Positions 11,964-23,995 are shown, numbered from the stretch's first letter. The stretch: 64,000 nucleotides of DNA from Nilaparvata lugens (GCF_014356525.2 NC_052514.1:5670525-5734524), one strand, 5' to 3'. Translations and numbers: made by a program. Notes: a model not told the origin generated them from the sequence alone.

Positions 11964-13039
11964 CTCCTGTCTTCAGCCTTGATCGTGGCTACGGCACAGG
12001 CAGGCCTGTACCCCATCATAGCCCACCCACATGTGCACAAAACCTATATAGCAGCCCCCCACCCCCTGAGCATGCACCCCCACCACCTCCCAAACCAGTG
12101 GCCACCTCCTATGCCACGGTGACACTACCAGTGTAAAGGTTGCTCACCCCCCTCCCAAACCATCACATTATGCAACTCCTCTACACCCTTCAACACACTA
12201 TGCAACCCCTGTTGTCTATAAGTATGAGTATGCACATGCTAAACATGCACCAGAATATGTTCCAGCACCAAAACATGCACCAGAATATGCTCCTGCACCT
12301 AAACCGGTTCCAGAATACGTTCCTGCTCCGAAATATGCAGCTCCAGAACCGGTTTTAGCATATACACCTGCTCCAAAATATGCAGCTCCAGAACCGGTTA
12401 TAGCATATACACCTGCTCCAAAATATGCAGCACCAGAACCAGTTCCAGCATACACACCTGCTCCAGAGTTTGTTCATGCATATGCACCTGCTGCTCCTAA
12501 ACCGGTTCCTGAATATGCTCCAGCATATTATAAAGCAGCTGTTCCAGTTCTCAAGCCTGTTCCAGAGCAGTACTATGTTTCAGCACCCACACCAAAACCC
12601 GCTCCAGAATACTATGCCCCAGCACCAAAACCTGTTCCAGAATACTATGCCCCAGCTCCTAAACCTGAGTATTATGCTCCAGCCCCAGCTCCAAAACCTG
12701 TTCCAGAATACTATTCTCCAGCTCCAAAACCTGAATACTTTTCCCCAGCTCCATCTCCCAAACATGCTCCAGAATACTATACCCCACCAAAACCTGCTTC
12801 AGAATATGTTCCAGCTTTTGTACCAGCTCCAGAGTACGTTCCTGCCCCCAAACCAGCCCCAGAGTATGCTCCAGTGTCACCAAACTTGGTTATCCAGCCA
12901 ACCTGCCACGTCTTTACTACCCTGCTCCCCAGCATCCAGCTCCAGTGGTGGTTCCAGCTCCAACTGCTCCAGCTGCCCCCACACCAGCCCCGCATTTGAA
13001 GTTTGCTGCTGCCGTTCCAGCTATCGCTCCCTTCCTCAG
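11964..13039 (+). pseudogene. Proline-rich secreted cuticular-type protein, main exon (three frameshifts)
   Basis: The exon follows a good acceptor (gtttgttgcag). It opens with a signal-peptide core LLSSALIVATAQAG and then Tyr/His/Pro-rich sequence. The bulk is repeats on the themes YAAPEPV-AYTPAPK and PEYYAPAPKPV, as in low-complexity insect cuticle proteins. The frame changes three times: near 12055 in a C-rich run, near 12110-12125, and near 12880-12890. Each change equals loss of one base (or gain of two), so the frame returns to its original phase and reaches a donor at 13040 (CAG|GTAGAA). Repeat composition stays intact across the breaks, so this is either assembly base loss or a very recent pseudogene. 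The family assignment is inferred from composition; no chitin-binding R&R domain is seen. Confidence 0.6.
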
Positions 13040-13750
13040 GTAGAAACATCTTTCAATATATTATTACAATACTTTCAGCCTTTGAAGGGATCAGGATAAA
13101 TAAATGAATAGATCGATTTTCAAATTTATTCAATTTTCCAACAACCCCTAACCATTGTGATATGTCTTCATTCATTTCAATACCAATTTCTATATCTAAA
13201 ATTCAAATTATTATAACTTGTTTGAAAAGTATGGGTATCAAATTTTCATAACTTTTTCAAAATGAAATTCTTGTGAAAATCAAGAGTAACTATCACAGTT
13301 TTTCATAATGTGAGATTGTGGTTATGACGGTGAATTGGAAAATCCTATGGGACTCCCCATCATCAAAGCCATATCCTAACAACAATAAAATTGATCTAAA
13401 TCACAAAAAAAAAACTGCTATTGTTGATTACTTTGTGCTATAATTGATTCTAAAATTAGAGCGTTTCATAAAAAAATTAACTAAATAATAAATAATAAAT
13501 GTATTGCCAAATACAAGAAATATTTTTACAAATAAAAATACATCATTAAAATACAATAGTTTTTGGCGTGACTAGAATAAGAAGCCTTGAGCTCCAGCCA
13601 CAAGTTCTAAAAATAAGAAATTCATTTTTCAATCTTGTACAATGGAACAATTCTGTTGATGGATGATAATCTATGGATGTTGAATTTAATCAATAATCCA
13701 AGTGCTTGATAAACTCTTGAAAATTCTTAAAAGATTGTAATAATTCACAG

Positions 13751-13958
13751 GTTTGCCACATACCCAGGACCACCAGCTAGGAGCCCTGAACCGGAACCAG
13801 AACCGGAAGTGGAACCGGAAGTGACCCCCACCCCGCACCGGCACCGGAACCAGCTTCCCCCACCAGCCCCTCACTACTTCTCCTACTTTGGACCCCCTTC
13901 AGCCCCATCACACGCCTATCTTAAGCGAGAGACATCTTCCCGACTTACAAAGAACTGA
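13751..13958 (+). CDS. Final exon of the cuticular-type gene
   Basis: After the acceptor ttcacag at 13750, the frame continues from the previous exon's split Arg codon into FATYPGPPARS, an alternating Pro/Glu run PEPEPEPEVEPEV, then APHYFSYFGPPSAP and the C-terminus SSRLTKN before TGA at 13956. The phase match with the exon ending at 13039 supports the junction. His/Tyr/Pro richness agrees with an extracellular structural protein. Confidence 0.6.
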
Positions 13959-15136
13959 GGTGAGATTACCATAATCATTAATATGTGATTATTATAACAT
14001 TATTTATCTATTAACTACATCCACAATCACAATATCAAATTAATGTTGGGTGAGAAGCAACAGGATAAACCCCAAACTTTTTCTCTACTTAATATTAATC
14101 TATCTATAATTGCTAAATTGTCTATATTTNNNNNNNNNNNNNNNNNNNNNNNNNNNNNNNNNNNNNNNNNNNNNNNNNNNNNNNNNNNNNNNNNNNNNNN
14201 NNNNNNNNNNNNNNNNNNNNNNNNNNNNNTGACAGTAGGTGGAGGAAAAAATTTTTTTTTGTCATAGTCATCCAATCTCAGCTGTTTTCCATCCATGGAA
14301 TCAAGCCGGTAAACAGCTGTTTTCAGAAAAAATAAACATATGATTCTAATTACAGCATACTATACTGTAATGAAACCATATGTTTTCTTTACAGTCGAGT
14401 ATGTTTCCTAGTTCCAAAATAGGAATAGCAAAACTACTACAAGAAAAACCACTTTCAGCACTCCAGGTGGAAGTTTTGTCAACTTCTACAAAATTCCTGA
14501 TTCAGAATTTGTAAACTAGGTTATGTTTATAGAATGCATGTAGTAACTTCAGCACAAGCCGGTAATGTTTTCTATTTCTCAATTATTCTTCTCTAGATTA
14601 TTATGACAAAAAATAGTGTATGCTACTTGGACGTGAATGTCTTTTGCAATGCTTGAATGAAAATCTAAACATCATGAAACATCATTCTCGCCTGCAAAAG
14701 GCCCCTTCCCGTCCATGTGACGTAAAATACTATGCTAATATGACACTCTGATATGAACGATATCAATAAAATAGAAAGCTTAGTAAAATTATTTATAGAT
14801 TGCAAAAATACAGTCCTGTTAAGTTGATAATGTAAAGCTCTGGCATAACGAAATTCGATAAATTCTAAAAATTATTTAAAGCTTCAAACTGCCATAGTCG
14901 ACAAGGCTTCAAATTATTTTCTCCAAAGGTAATAATTAATTTACAGCCTTAAACAATGAAACTCTTCAGCATTTCCAACCTCTATCAAGTGACCACAATG
15001 CTCAATGACAACTGGATGAAAAGCACCAGTGACCCTTATACAGTAATTGAACGAAATTATGGCCATAAACAAATTTACTGCAAAGTGAAATAAAATCGCG
15101 GCACAGAAAAACGTTTCACTTTCAGGATCAGCGGAG
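13959..15136. other. Intergenic region including a 100-N assembly gap (14130-14229)
   Basis: The gap is exactly 100 N, a conventional scaffold spacer of unknown true length. The flanks are AT-rich with no supported coding sequence or RNA gene. A small palindromic stretch lies at 14338-14390. Confidence 0.8.
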
Positions 15137-15142
15137 CGAGAA

Positions 15143-16240
15143 AGGATGGATGATGTCTTTTCTCTTCTTTTCCTTTCCTTCCTCACCGCATTTTCCTTTC
15201 ATTATCCTTCATCTCACTCCTTCACACTATGTTTCTTCTCCTCTGAAAGTGCGCAAAAAGATAATGTCTTCTCTATCTTTTTCTCCTTCATTCCTCACCG
15301 CATTTTCCTTTCATTATCCTTCATCTCACTCCTTCACACTATGTTTCTTCTCCTCTGAAAGTGCGCAAAAAGATAATGTCTTCTCTATCTTTTTCTCCTT
15401 CATTCCTCACCGCATTTTCCTTTCATTATCCTTCATCTCACTCCTTCACACTATGTTTCTTCTCCTCTGAAAGTGCGCAAAAAGATAATGTCTTCTCTAT
15501 CTTTTTCTCCTTCATTCCTCACCGCATTTTCCTTTCATTATCATCCTTCTCACTCCTTCACACTGTGTTTATTCTCCTCTAGAAGAGCTCATAAAGATGA
15601 TGTCATCTCTCTCTTTTTCTCCTTCATTCCTTACCGCATTTTCCGTTCATTATCATCCTTCTCACTCCTTCATACTGTGTTTCTTCTCTAGAGGAGCTCA
15701 TAAAGATTATGTTTTACCTCTTTTTCTCTCCGTTTCTTCGTTAGTGCATTTTCCTTTCAATATCCTTCCTCTCACTTCCTCACACTGCGTTTCTTCACCT
15801 CAGGGAGAGCGCAAAAGCATGATGTTGTCCCTCTCTTTCTCACAGTATCTTTGTCAGTGCATTTTCCTTCCAATATCCACCCTCTCACTTCCTCACACTG
15901 CGTTTCTTCTCCTCAGGGAGAGCGCAAAAGCATGATGTTGTCCCTCTCTTTCTCTCCGTTTCTTCGTCACTGCATTTTCCTTTTAGTATCCTTCATCTCA
16001 CTTCTTCACACTGTGTTTCTTCTCTGGAAGAGCAAGAAACGATGATGTCTTCCTTCTCTTTCTCTCAGATTCTTCGTCACCGCATTTTTCTTTCATTATC
16101 CTTCCTCTCACTTCCTCACTCTGCGTTTCTTCTCCTCTGGAAGAGCGCAGAAGGATGATGTTGTCCCTCTTTTTTTCTCTGTTCCTCCGTCAGTGCATTT
16201 TCCTTTCAATATCCTTCCTCTCACTTCCTCACAGTGTATT
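15143..16240. repeat. 112-bp tandem repeat array (minisatellite), about ten copies
   Basis: The unit contains GCGCAAAAAGATAATGTC, a CT-rich stretch, CACCGCATTTTCCTTTCATT and CTCACTCCTTCACACT. Unit starts at 15251, 15363, 15475 and 15587 give a period of exactly 112 bp. The central copies (15250-15590) are nearly identical and the distal copies after about 15690 are diverged. Because 112 is not a multiple of three and the unit lacks stops in several phases, overlapping frames appear open in successive copies; these are not genes. Confidence 0.92.
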
Positions 16241-16488
16241 TCTTATCGCTATCTTTCACTTCCATCGTTGTCAAGGTCAACGCTTTTGTCCCTCGATGTT
16301 TGAAAAAAGAGGCTTTTCAAAGAAATAATGGTTCAGTCATCATAATAATATCACAAACTAGTTCACGGCTTTTCGCTAGGTTTTATGATGCACCAAATTA
16401 TTGTAATTTTCTCGTAATGTCCATCTTCTTCCACTTCCTTTTTTGTTCTCCTATTTCCACTCCATCCCATCTCTTCTCTTTATCTTTA

Positions 16489-17250
16489 CTAGTAGTTCTG
16501 TGAATAGTAGACCTCGCGCTCAGTGAGTTACATTGACATGTTGTTATGTTTTCTCAAAAATTAATAAATAATTTATCAATTAAAAATGTCTAGAAAAAAT
16601 CCTAAATAAACATAGAGCTTTCTGTCCTATATCGTACTGTGACATGTCGTCCCGAAATGTGAGTGTGAGCATCTGTATACTGTATCTGTCTACAACGTTG
16701 ATGGGAAGATACATTTTCAAGTTCAACTTCAAGTTCATTTTCATTATAGTCAACTGTCTACTAACGTTAATGGAAAGATACATTTTCAAGATGTTCGATG
16801 TTTTTGAACGGGTAGTATTATAGTCCACTGGACAGCTAATTTATGATGAATAATATTATTCTATAGTCTGATTTTTACGGTAATATTGGCGTATGAAGGA
16901 GGCTCCTTTTTCCTTTTATATTATCCTTGGAATGCAAAATTTCCAAAAACCTTGTATATACGTCGACGCGCAATTTAAAAAGGAACATACCTGTTAAATT
17001 TCATGAAAATCCATTACCGCGTTTCGCCGTAAATACGCAACATAAAAACATAATAATAACAACATAAAACATATAAACATATAAACATATAAACTATAAA
17101 CATATAAACATATAACATATAAACATATAAACATAAACATATAAACATATAAACATATAAACATATAAACATATAAACATATAAACATTTAAACATTAAG
17201 AGAAATGCCAAACTGTAGACTTGAATCTTAGACCTCACTTCGCTCGTTCA
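16489..17250. repeat. Interspersed repeat family A, copy 1
   Basis: It begins near CTAGTAGTTCTGTGAATAGTAGACCTC and ends near CTTGAATCTTAGACCTCACTTCG. It contains GGCGTATGAAGGAGGCTCC, TACGTCGACGCGCAATTTAAA, CGTTTCGCCGTAAA and then the (ATATAAAC)n run. Copy 2 (17820-18838) and copy 3 (40130-40890) share these blocks. No coding sequence and no clear terminal inverted repeats. Class unknown. Confidence 0.7.
17040..17196. repeat. (ATATAAAC)n microsatellite
   Basis: About 155 bp of AAACATAT-type octamers with a few register slips, inside repeat family A copy 1. The same position in copy 2 holds an AAATATAT-type array, so the tract is an intrinsic, fast-evolving part of the family. Confidence 0.92.
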
Positions 17251-18142
17251 ATTATCCTTTAATATTCTCCCTCTTTCTCTTAACTTTTTCATTATTCAAC
17301 TTGAATAATTCAAATCAAAACTGAAATATTGTCTAGAGATATCTGATATTTCTAGACACCAGACGATATTTATGAAAACGTCAATAATTAGAAAACTATC
17401 AGTCAAAATATGATTCTGAGGATGTGGTTAGTAAGAGGGAGAAGTGATTATTCAAATTACTTTGTCTCTTTTTGTTTGACATTTTTCAACTTTGTATGAG
17501 CACTCAAAGTTGAAATAGTATATTCGTCGAGTTCAAATACAAATTAATTCACAACTTTTTTAACGCTCATAAAGAGTTCAAAAACGTCAAGCAGAGGAAC
17601 AACTAATAAATCTTATTGTTGATCTCTCTCTCTCTTTCAACCATTTCCTTACAATTCGATTTTAACCGATAGTTTCCAGCTATTGACTTTTTTCAAAGAT
17701 ATCGAAAAATCTATATATTTCGAAAACTAAGGTCGGATAAGAAAATTTTACTGAACATTTTTTGTTGCAAATTTCATTTTAGACTGTCTTCGGCTGTTAC
17801 ACCTGTGAAGGTCTTCAAATACTAGTAGTTCTGTGAACAGTAGACCTCACGCAGTATTCTCATCCACAAGTACCAGATGTCAATTGTTTCAAATGTTAAC
17901 AAAATCAGTTCACGTTTGAATTTGTATTTCATATTATATAATTCATCCAGTTCCGTGATGATCTTTCTATCTGATGAAAATTAGTTTTTTAGAATCTTAA
18001 ATATTATAATTTCTCCAGCATTATTTAGTTCATTTGTTTATTTTTATTCACCTAATAAATTAGTTTTCTCGAATATTGATACTGATGGGCACCCATAATA
18101 ATACCATGACTGCAAAACAAAAAAATATTGAAACCAAAGACC

Positions 18143-18335
18143 TTAAAGCTGCGATTAGACCACATTTATTAAAAAATGTTAATAACTCAATCCTTTTAGA
18201 TTATATTAGATTGAACATAACTTATCATAAACATGATGAACATATGTGTTTGTCAACTTCCGTTCAATCTAATAGAATCTATAAGGATTAAGTTATAACC
18301 ATTTTGTTGATAACTTTGGTGTAAACCCAGCTTAA
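18143..18335. mobile_element. Foldback/MITE element (AAGCTG...GTTTACACCAAAG family), copy 1
   Basis: The terminal arms TTAAAGCTGCGATTAGACC and GGTGTAAACCCAGCTTAA are imperfect reverse complements, continuing inward (AATAACTCAATCC against GGATTAAGTTAT). About 193 bp, non-coding. The same arms occur at 35319-35806. Confidence 0.7.
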
Positions 18336-18631
18336 AGATGCATACCTCTTTAATGTCTTTGATTGAAACTATAGACCTTATACAAATAAAGTAGACTGGC
18401 TTCTCCACACATCTGTATAATCACTTGTCTGCTGATTTATGATGAATAATTCTATAGTCTGATTTTTACTCTAATATTGGCGTATGAAGGAGGCTCCTTT
18501 TTCCTTTTATATTATCCTTGATATGCAAAATTTCCAAAAACCTTGTATATACGTCGACGCGCAATTTAAAAAGGAACATACCTGTCAAATTTCATGAAAA
18601 TCTATTACGGCGCGTTTCGCCGTAAATGCGC

Positions 18632-18785
18632 AACATATAAATATATAAATATATAAATAATAATATATAAATATATAAATATATAATATATAAATATATA
18701 AATAATAATATATAAATATATAAATATATAAATATATAAATATATAAATATATAAATATATGAATATATAAATATATAAACATTT
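18632..18785. repeat. (ATATAAAT)n microsatellite
   Basis: About 150 bp of AAATATAT-type units with register slips, at the same position in repeat family A copy 2 as the ATATAAAC array of copy 1. One C-to-T change per unit distinguishes the arrays. Confidence 0.92.
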
Positions 18786-18838
18786 AAACATTAAGAGAAA
18801 TGTCAAACCGTCGACTTGAATCTTAGACCTCACTTCGT

Positions 18839-21540
18839 TCGATCAATTACACTTTTCATTGGACACCCTATACATTTAAACTGTGCTACAAGAGTGTAGC
18901 TACCTCCAATAATAATTATTCTTTGCAAACTATTACTTGAGGTTGAGATTATTTCAAATTCTCTCTCTATCAGTTCTGCTAAGTGATCAGTGAAAATGTG
19001 AAAGGCAAACCTATTAACCTTGTCCACAATATTCAATCCACCATCGTTAAAACAAGGAAGGAACTTCTTTTATCTGATTATCCGCTTGCAGAATCGCTCA
19101 CCATTGGAAGAGACTGCAACTGATTAGATATTATCATTATCTAGTCTTTATCTCAATATATTATCTTATTATGTACAGACTTTGAGACTCTTATAGATAA
19201 CAAAATAATAACTGTTATGTAACTACTGTACGGTACCTACATCGTTAACTGATTTGGGGAGTATAATAATGAAGAAGAAGTAGATGGAGAAGTAGATGGA
19301 GAAGAAGAAGAAGAAGAATAAGAAGAAGAAAAAGAAACTGGAAATTAAGAACTTATTGATAACAATTGTATGATAGCGTAATGTGAAGAAGATACATGCC
19401 TGTTATTAAACATCAACAGTATTAGAGGCCTAATACCTAATTATTATTTTTTGATTCCATCTTGTCATTGTTTTCTATGTGTTCTGCCATTATGTATGTC
19501 ATCCATTGTTCATTGTCAATAGTTATAGGTGGTTATATAAGCATGTCAACGTATTTGCAGGGATCAAAATAATAATTATGTTATGAATATTATCATAGAA
19601 GAAAGATAGTATAATGCTATAAAACAGCATGTTCTTAGGATCATAGAGAAAAATAGCATATTGCTACATGAACACCCATTCACTGAATCTTTCTTGTCTT
19701 CGTAATACCGAAGGTAAATCCAAATAATATATTTATAAAAAAATGTTAATGACTAGTTAAAGGAGATTGGGAGGACAAATATAGAAGTGATAATTCATTC
19801 ATTGTATAAATAAAGCAAATGTCGTGTAATGATAGTCCAAATTTAACTCTAAATGTTTACATCTTTTATACTTAAAATCCTTTAAACTTCAAATTTTCTC
19901 TGATATAATTACCTGGTTTAACCAAGAATGTGATAGATGCAAGTATGGGGACAGTCCGACGTTAGCCAATCATCGCCAAGACCCTCTTCCTCACACAGGC
20001 TTTGCCTTTGTGGAGAGTTTTCATGAAGTTCTTTAAAATATAATGTTGTATTTTCTGGGGCAACGATATAATAGCAACTGGATTTAGCTATAATGATTAA
20101 TTTTTTAGTTCAACTGTTAGTTTTATTTATGATTGTTTGGTTGCAGAGGATGTAACGTTGTTGTATAATATGAATATTTGTATCCTGAAATCATGATAAT
20201 AAAAACCAATTTGATTTGATTTGATTTCTTGAAGATTCGAAAGAAATATTGAATTGACTTCAAAATTCTCCAACAACCTCTGTTCTTTCGATCTTTTCTG
20301 AAAACTTTCATTCTACTTTTATGAAGACTAGAAGGAGCTAAATTATGACAAAATTTGATGACAGAGTTTCATTCAGGTCAGTGGAACTTGGATTATAGAG
20401 TATGTGCCACTCAAACCTTCTCAAGCCTGTTATATAACTTTGATGACTCGCTTTTTAACAAAGAGGTGACAAGATACTTTCAGTTGGAACATGGAACTTT
20501 CTTAATGTTGTTTCTCACTGTTTGCCAATTCTTTTCACTGTAAACTTTGTCAAATCTTATCCTCGTGCTGCAAAAGTTTTTTGTTCTGTAGTTTTTCCAG
20601 ATGCGAAGTTGAACAGTTCTGTTCAGATTCCTTCGAAAAATGTATTATGATTTTCTAGTTTTATAGAATTTTATATATTTCTCACTATTCCCATTCATAA
20701 GAAGATGATGAGAAATTTGGTATTGGTGAGTGACATTTTCTTATTCATAAGCGATTCGAATCGAAACTTCATTGTGGCATGTTGTGATGGATAATAACAA
20801 TAATTTATTAGGGTACTGAAATTTAAATTTTATTTATAATTTAAAGAAGCCCTAAAATAGAAAGACAATTTATTGTAGCCTATAACACACTCTCACACAT
20901 AATCTGAACCTCTAAAGGTGTTCCGTTTTAGCTTAATTGTGCTTAATTGGAACATAGCTCAATTGAATATTATTCAATAACTCTTCACTATAGGCCTGCC
21001 TCTTTACTAAAGGCTATGATATATTCCAGCTATCAATTCTAGAATCCTTAGATTAATTTTCCCTCGAATATTCGATAAAAGTTCACTTTAAAAAGTAGAA
21101 GTTGATTTGCTTACAAATTGCCCCATAAGAATATGTACAGTTCAAACATCAGCCAATTTTTAACTCAACAATCCTCCTTCCAGAAGCCTATAAATAATAC
21201 AGACAAAATTGTTAATTATAACTTCTAACACTTCTGACACATTCCCTTAAAATGGAAAAGCTAGAAGGGGCAGACGAAGATTCAAGATTACAGAAGAATC
21301 CATACATTGAATCATCTGAAATTTAAAAATACTTGCATTCTCTTCCAACATTAGAACATAATTTATTTATTTAATCATTCAGAATTACACGACTTACAGA
21401 AAAGTACCACAGGTTTATAAGCCCAAAACGGTTCCAATTCTAATTTATACAACAGTCCAAATGTAGTTAGATTATGTATCACTTCAAAATTCTTCAATTT
21501 ACAATTCAAAACACATAATTCATCACACACAAATCATTTT
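18839..21540. other. Intergenic, no gene recognised; retroelement tails and A/G-rich tract
   Basis: Mostly AT-rich sequence without supported coding content. A GAAGAAGAAG-rich tract lies at 19270-19340. A short (TTGAT)n run after AATAAA-like sequence at 20195-20228 looks like a non-LTR retroelement 3' tail. An ATTTATTTA-flanked block at 21360-21440 resembles a minus-strand retroelement 3' end. Confidence 0.5.
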
Positions 21541-21554
21541 TGATTTAAAAAAAA

Positions 21555-21779
21555 AGTTTTAAATTAATTACAAATAGTTGTAACTTAAAATTCCAAACTT
21601 TGAAAAAACGATTAAATTTTGAGACCGAAAAGACAAACACTATTTAGAACTTATCACAGATTAAACAGTAAATTAATTACAAATAGTAGTAACTTAAAAT
21701 TCCAAACTTTGAAAAAACGATAAAATTTTGAGACCGAAAAGACAAGCACACTATTTAGAACTTATCACAGTAACCAGTA
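21555..21779. repeat. ~110-bp tandem duplication
   Basis: The two adjacent units start TAAATTAATTACAAATAGT and contain AACTTAAAATTCCAAACTTTG and GAGACCGAAAAGACAA. They differ by a few substitutions and a short indel. Non-coding. Confidence 0.85.
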
Positions 21780-21888
21780 AATCTCGGAGTGAGAATTTCG
21801 TGATCTCCCAAAGTTATCTAAACTCTGCTAGATTGCAACATAAACACACAAGACAAAATAATCAACCCTCATATATTATTAATTCTAC

Positions 21889-22527
21889 TTGAAACCTAAA
21901 CCAACACCGAATATAAGAATCATTCTTAATCAATTTGATTCAAGCTTCAAATATTTTGGATGTTGTGTCAATGAGAAATGGAGTTTCGACCAGGAAGTAA
22001 GGAGTAGGATTGAGCAGGCAAGGGCAGCATTTTTCAGAATGAGAGGGGTATTATGCAATCGAAACCTTGCTCTCAAGACTAGAATTCGTTTGTTCAAGTG
22101 CTACATCATTCCAGTGTTGTTGTATGGGCATGTGGGATGGACATTAACGAAAGCATTCGAGGCAAAGCTGCAGGCGTTTGAACTGTGGTTGTATCGGCGC
22201 ATTCTTCGTATTTCATGGATAGAAAGGGTGAGGAATTCTGAGGTATTAAAACGAATTGGGACTAAAGTGGAGGTTCTTTACTGTATTAAGAGTCAGAAGC
22301 TTCAGTATTTTGGACATGTGACGCGCAATGAGAAGTACAGATTCCTGCAGTTGATAATGGAGGGCAAGATTGAAGGAAGACGCCGGCCTGGAAGAAGGAA
22401 AACATCCTGGTTAATGAACCTGAGAGAGTGGTTCAACATTGACTCAACATCTCTGTTCCGAGCTGCAGTCAATAGAATCCAAATTGCATTGATGATCGCC
22501 AATCTCCGTCGCGGAGCCGGCATATAG
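21889..22527 (+). pseudogene. RTE-like LINE, C-terminal end of ORF2 (5'-truncated)
   Basis: An open frame of about 212 residues contains FKYFGCCVNEKWSFDQEVRS, RIEQARAAFFRMRGVL, a RIRLFKCYIIPVLLYG segment, LYRRILRISWIERVRN and QKLQYFGHVTRN, then a basic GRRRPGRRKTSWL segment. This is the conserved region after the polymerase palm of RTE-type non-LTR retrotransposons, often annotated as endonuclease-reverse transcriptase. The endonuclease and RT palm (FADD) are absent, as expected for a 5'-truncated insertion. The frame is intact and ends normally, so the copy may be young. The first Met-equivalent codon is not a real start. Confidence 0.8.
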
Positions 22528-22529
22528 AA

Positions 22530-23655
22530 GAAAAAGAATCAATTTGAAGAGAACCAATATATTTACACTTGAAATCAAATCTATTTCTAAGCACCCCTAC
22601 CTCACGCTTACAATGTTACTACCCTAACAATAGACTGCACTCCCCAATTCATTATTCCAGCTGTTCTGAATAATTGATTTTCCTGATATTTCAAGGTCTC
22701 CGCTCATTAACATAATAATACGCTGCTCTCCCAGTCTGACGGGCAATTCTCTGGTGAGTTTCACTTGAAACTGTCACCATTGGTTAAATAGGAAGCGTTG
22801 ATTTTATTAATGAGGAATGCTGTCAGAGTATAACTGTAATGACCAAACTGTCCAACTGTCAGAAACTCTTGTGAAATGACATCGACGTTGTAAGCTCAAC
22901 AAACACTGACAGATTGGAGTGGATCTAACTTTGGTGGAGTGAATATTTTTCGCGTGAAGTTGCACTGTTTATAACACGGAGTAAGTTCGGTAGTGGGTCA
23001 GTTATCGGTGACCCACCTACCGGGCACGTCATGGAACGGAGTGATCGATACGGTAACCGGAACAGTTACCGGGTAACTGCTATTTGTCGTGGAGCAGTTA
23101 CAAGAAAGTAGTGAACTATACAGAAAGTTTTGTGGAAGGCTTAGTTTTCTATTCTTACAATAATAGCACGATTCACTTCAATTATCTTCAAATCAAGTAA
23201 AGTTTTGTGAAATTTTGTGATCGGTATTTGTTGTGAATCAATAATTAATTTCAAGTTTGAAAGTAGAACTGCTGTGGAGTTTTAATAAATTATTTATTTA
23301 TTTATAAGGTTAGCAAAAAAAAATACATGAATCGAAAAAGAAAAAAACAGGTTATTGCCTTAAACTTCTTCAATTTCCTAATTTAGTTTTAAATTGTCCA
23401 AATATTATAGGTTATGTAACAGTAAAAATTGTAACAGTTCTCAGGATTCTGTTTATAGTTTTCTATTCTTACAATAAAACACAATCCACTTCAGTTTTCT
23501 TTAATTAAAATATTGTTTAGTGAAATTTTGTGACCAGTATTTGTTGTGAATCGATAGCTATTTTCAAGTTTGATAGTGGAACTGCTGTGGAAATTTAATG
23601 AATTTTAACAGTTCTCGGGTAACTGGTACATATAGGATGATTTAGTTGAACTCTT
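22530..23655. other. Intergenic with an imperfect ~150-bp direct repeat
   Basis: A segment starting TTTTCTATTCTTACAATAA and ending GAACTGCTGTGGA occurs at about 23146-23280 and again at about 23458-23590. Between them is an ATTTATTTATTTATA-led block that looks like a minus-strand retroelement tail. A short block at 22757-22850 (AAACTGTCA..CATTGGTTAAATAGGAAGC) recurs in diverged form near 30230 and 33670. No gene recognised. Confidence 0.55.
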
Positions 23656-23659
23656 AAAC

Positions 23660-23995
23660 AGTTAGGCTAAACTCACACCTACGCGACTCAGGTCGAGAAG
23701 AGGCTCGACTCTAGTCGAGAAGAGACTCGACTCTGGTCGAGAAGAGACTCGACTCTAGTCGAGAAGAGACTCGACTCTAGTCGAGAAGAGACTCGACTCT
23801 AGTCGAGAAGAGACTCGACTCTAGTCGAGAAGAGACTCGACTCTAGTCGAGAGCATGTGTTTTCAAATGGTGACAGTCGCGGAGACTAGAGTCGACTGGT
23901 CTGAGTGTCACCATTTAAAAACACATGCTCTCGACTAGAGTCGAGTCTCTTCTCGACCTGAGTCGCGTATGTGTGAAGTGAACCTTAAGGTGCGG
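23660..23995. mobile_element. Foldback MITE containing a 22-bp palindromic minisatellite
   Basis: The left end CTCACACCTACGCGACTCAGG and the right end CCTGAGTCGCGTATGTGTGA are near-perfect inverted repeats that continue inward through the TCGAGAAGAG block. A second pair further in (GAGAGCATGTGTTTTCAAATG against CATTTAAAAACACATGCTCTC) closes the hairpin. Between them, the left arm only holds the expanded array of 22-bp units. Non-coding. Confidence 0.85.
23693..23852. repeat. 22-bp tandem repeat, seven full copies plus a partial
   Basis: The unit TCGAGAAGAGACTCGACTCT (plus AG) starts at 23693, 23715, 23737, 23759, 23781, 23803 and 23825. Each unit contains near-palindromic GAGTCGAGTCTC-type sequence across the join. 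The right arm of the host element carries only a single unit, so the expansion happened within one arm. Confidence 0.95.

Larger units (their letters stand above)
17820..18838. repeat. Interspersed repeat family A, copy 2 (with a nested foldback element)
   Basis: It shares with copy 1 the opening GTTCTGTGAACAGTAGACC and a block of about 180 bp (18455-18635) that is nearly identical to 16855-17035, followed by the microsatellite and the same ending. A separate inverted-repeat element is inserted at 18143-18335. Confidence 0.75.

Noticed and set aside
12140..13099. Several frames rich in Gln/Asn/Met or Gly/Trp on both strands
   Set aside because: They are out-of-frame shadows of the proline-rich cuticular repeats.
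15146..16045. Series of overlapping ~70-110-residue frames
   Set aside because: They restart every 112 bp in the minisatellite and cycle through the three frames, so they are artefacts of the tandem repeat.
16994..17238. MFICLYVYMFICLYV-type frames
   Set aside because: Translation of the ATATAAAC microsatellite.
23693..23852. CRISPR-like regular direct repeats
   Set aside because: There are no spacers: the 22-bp units are directly adjacent inside a eukaryotic foldback element.
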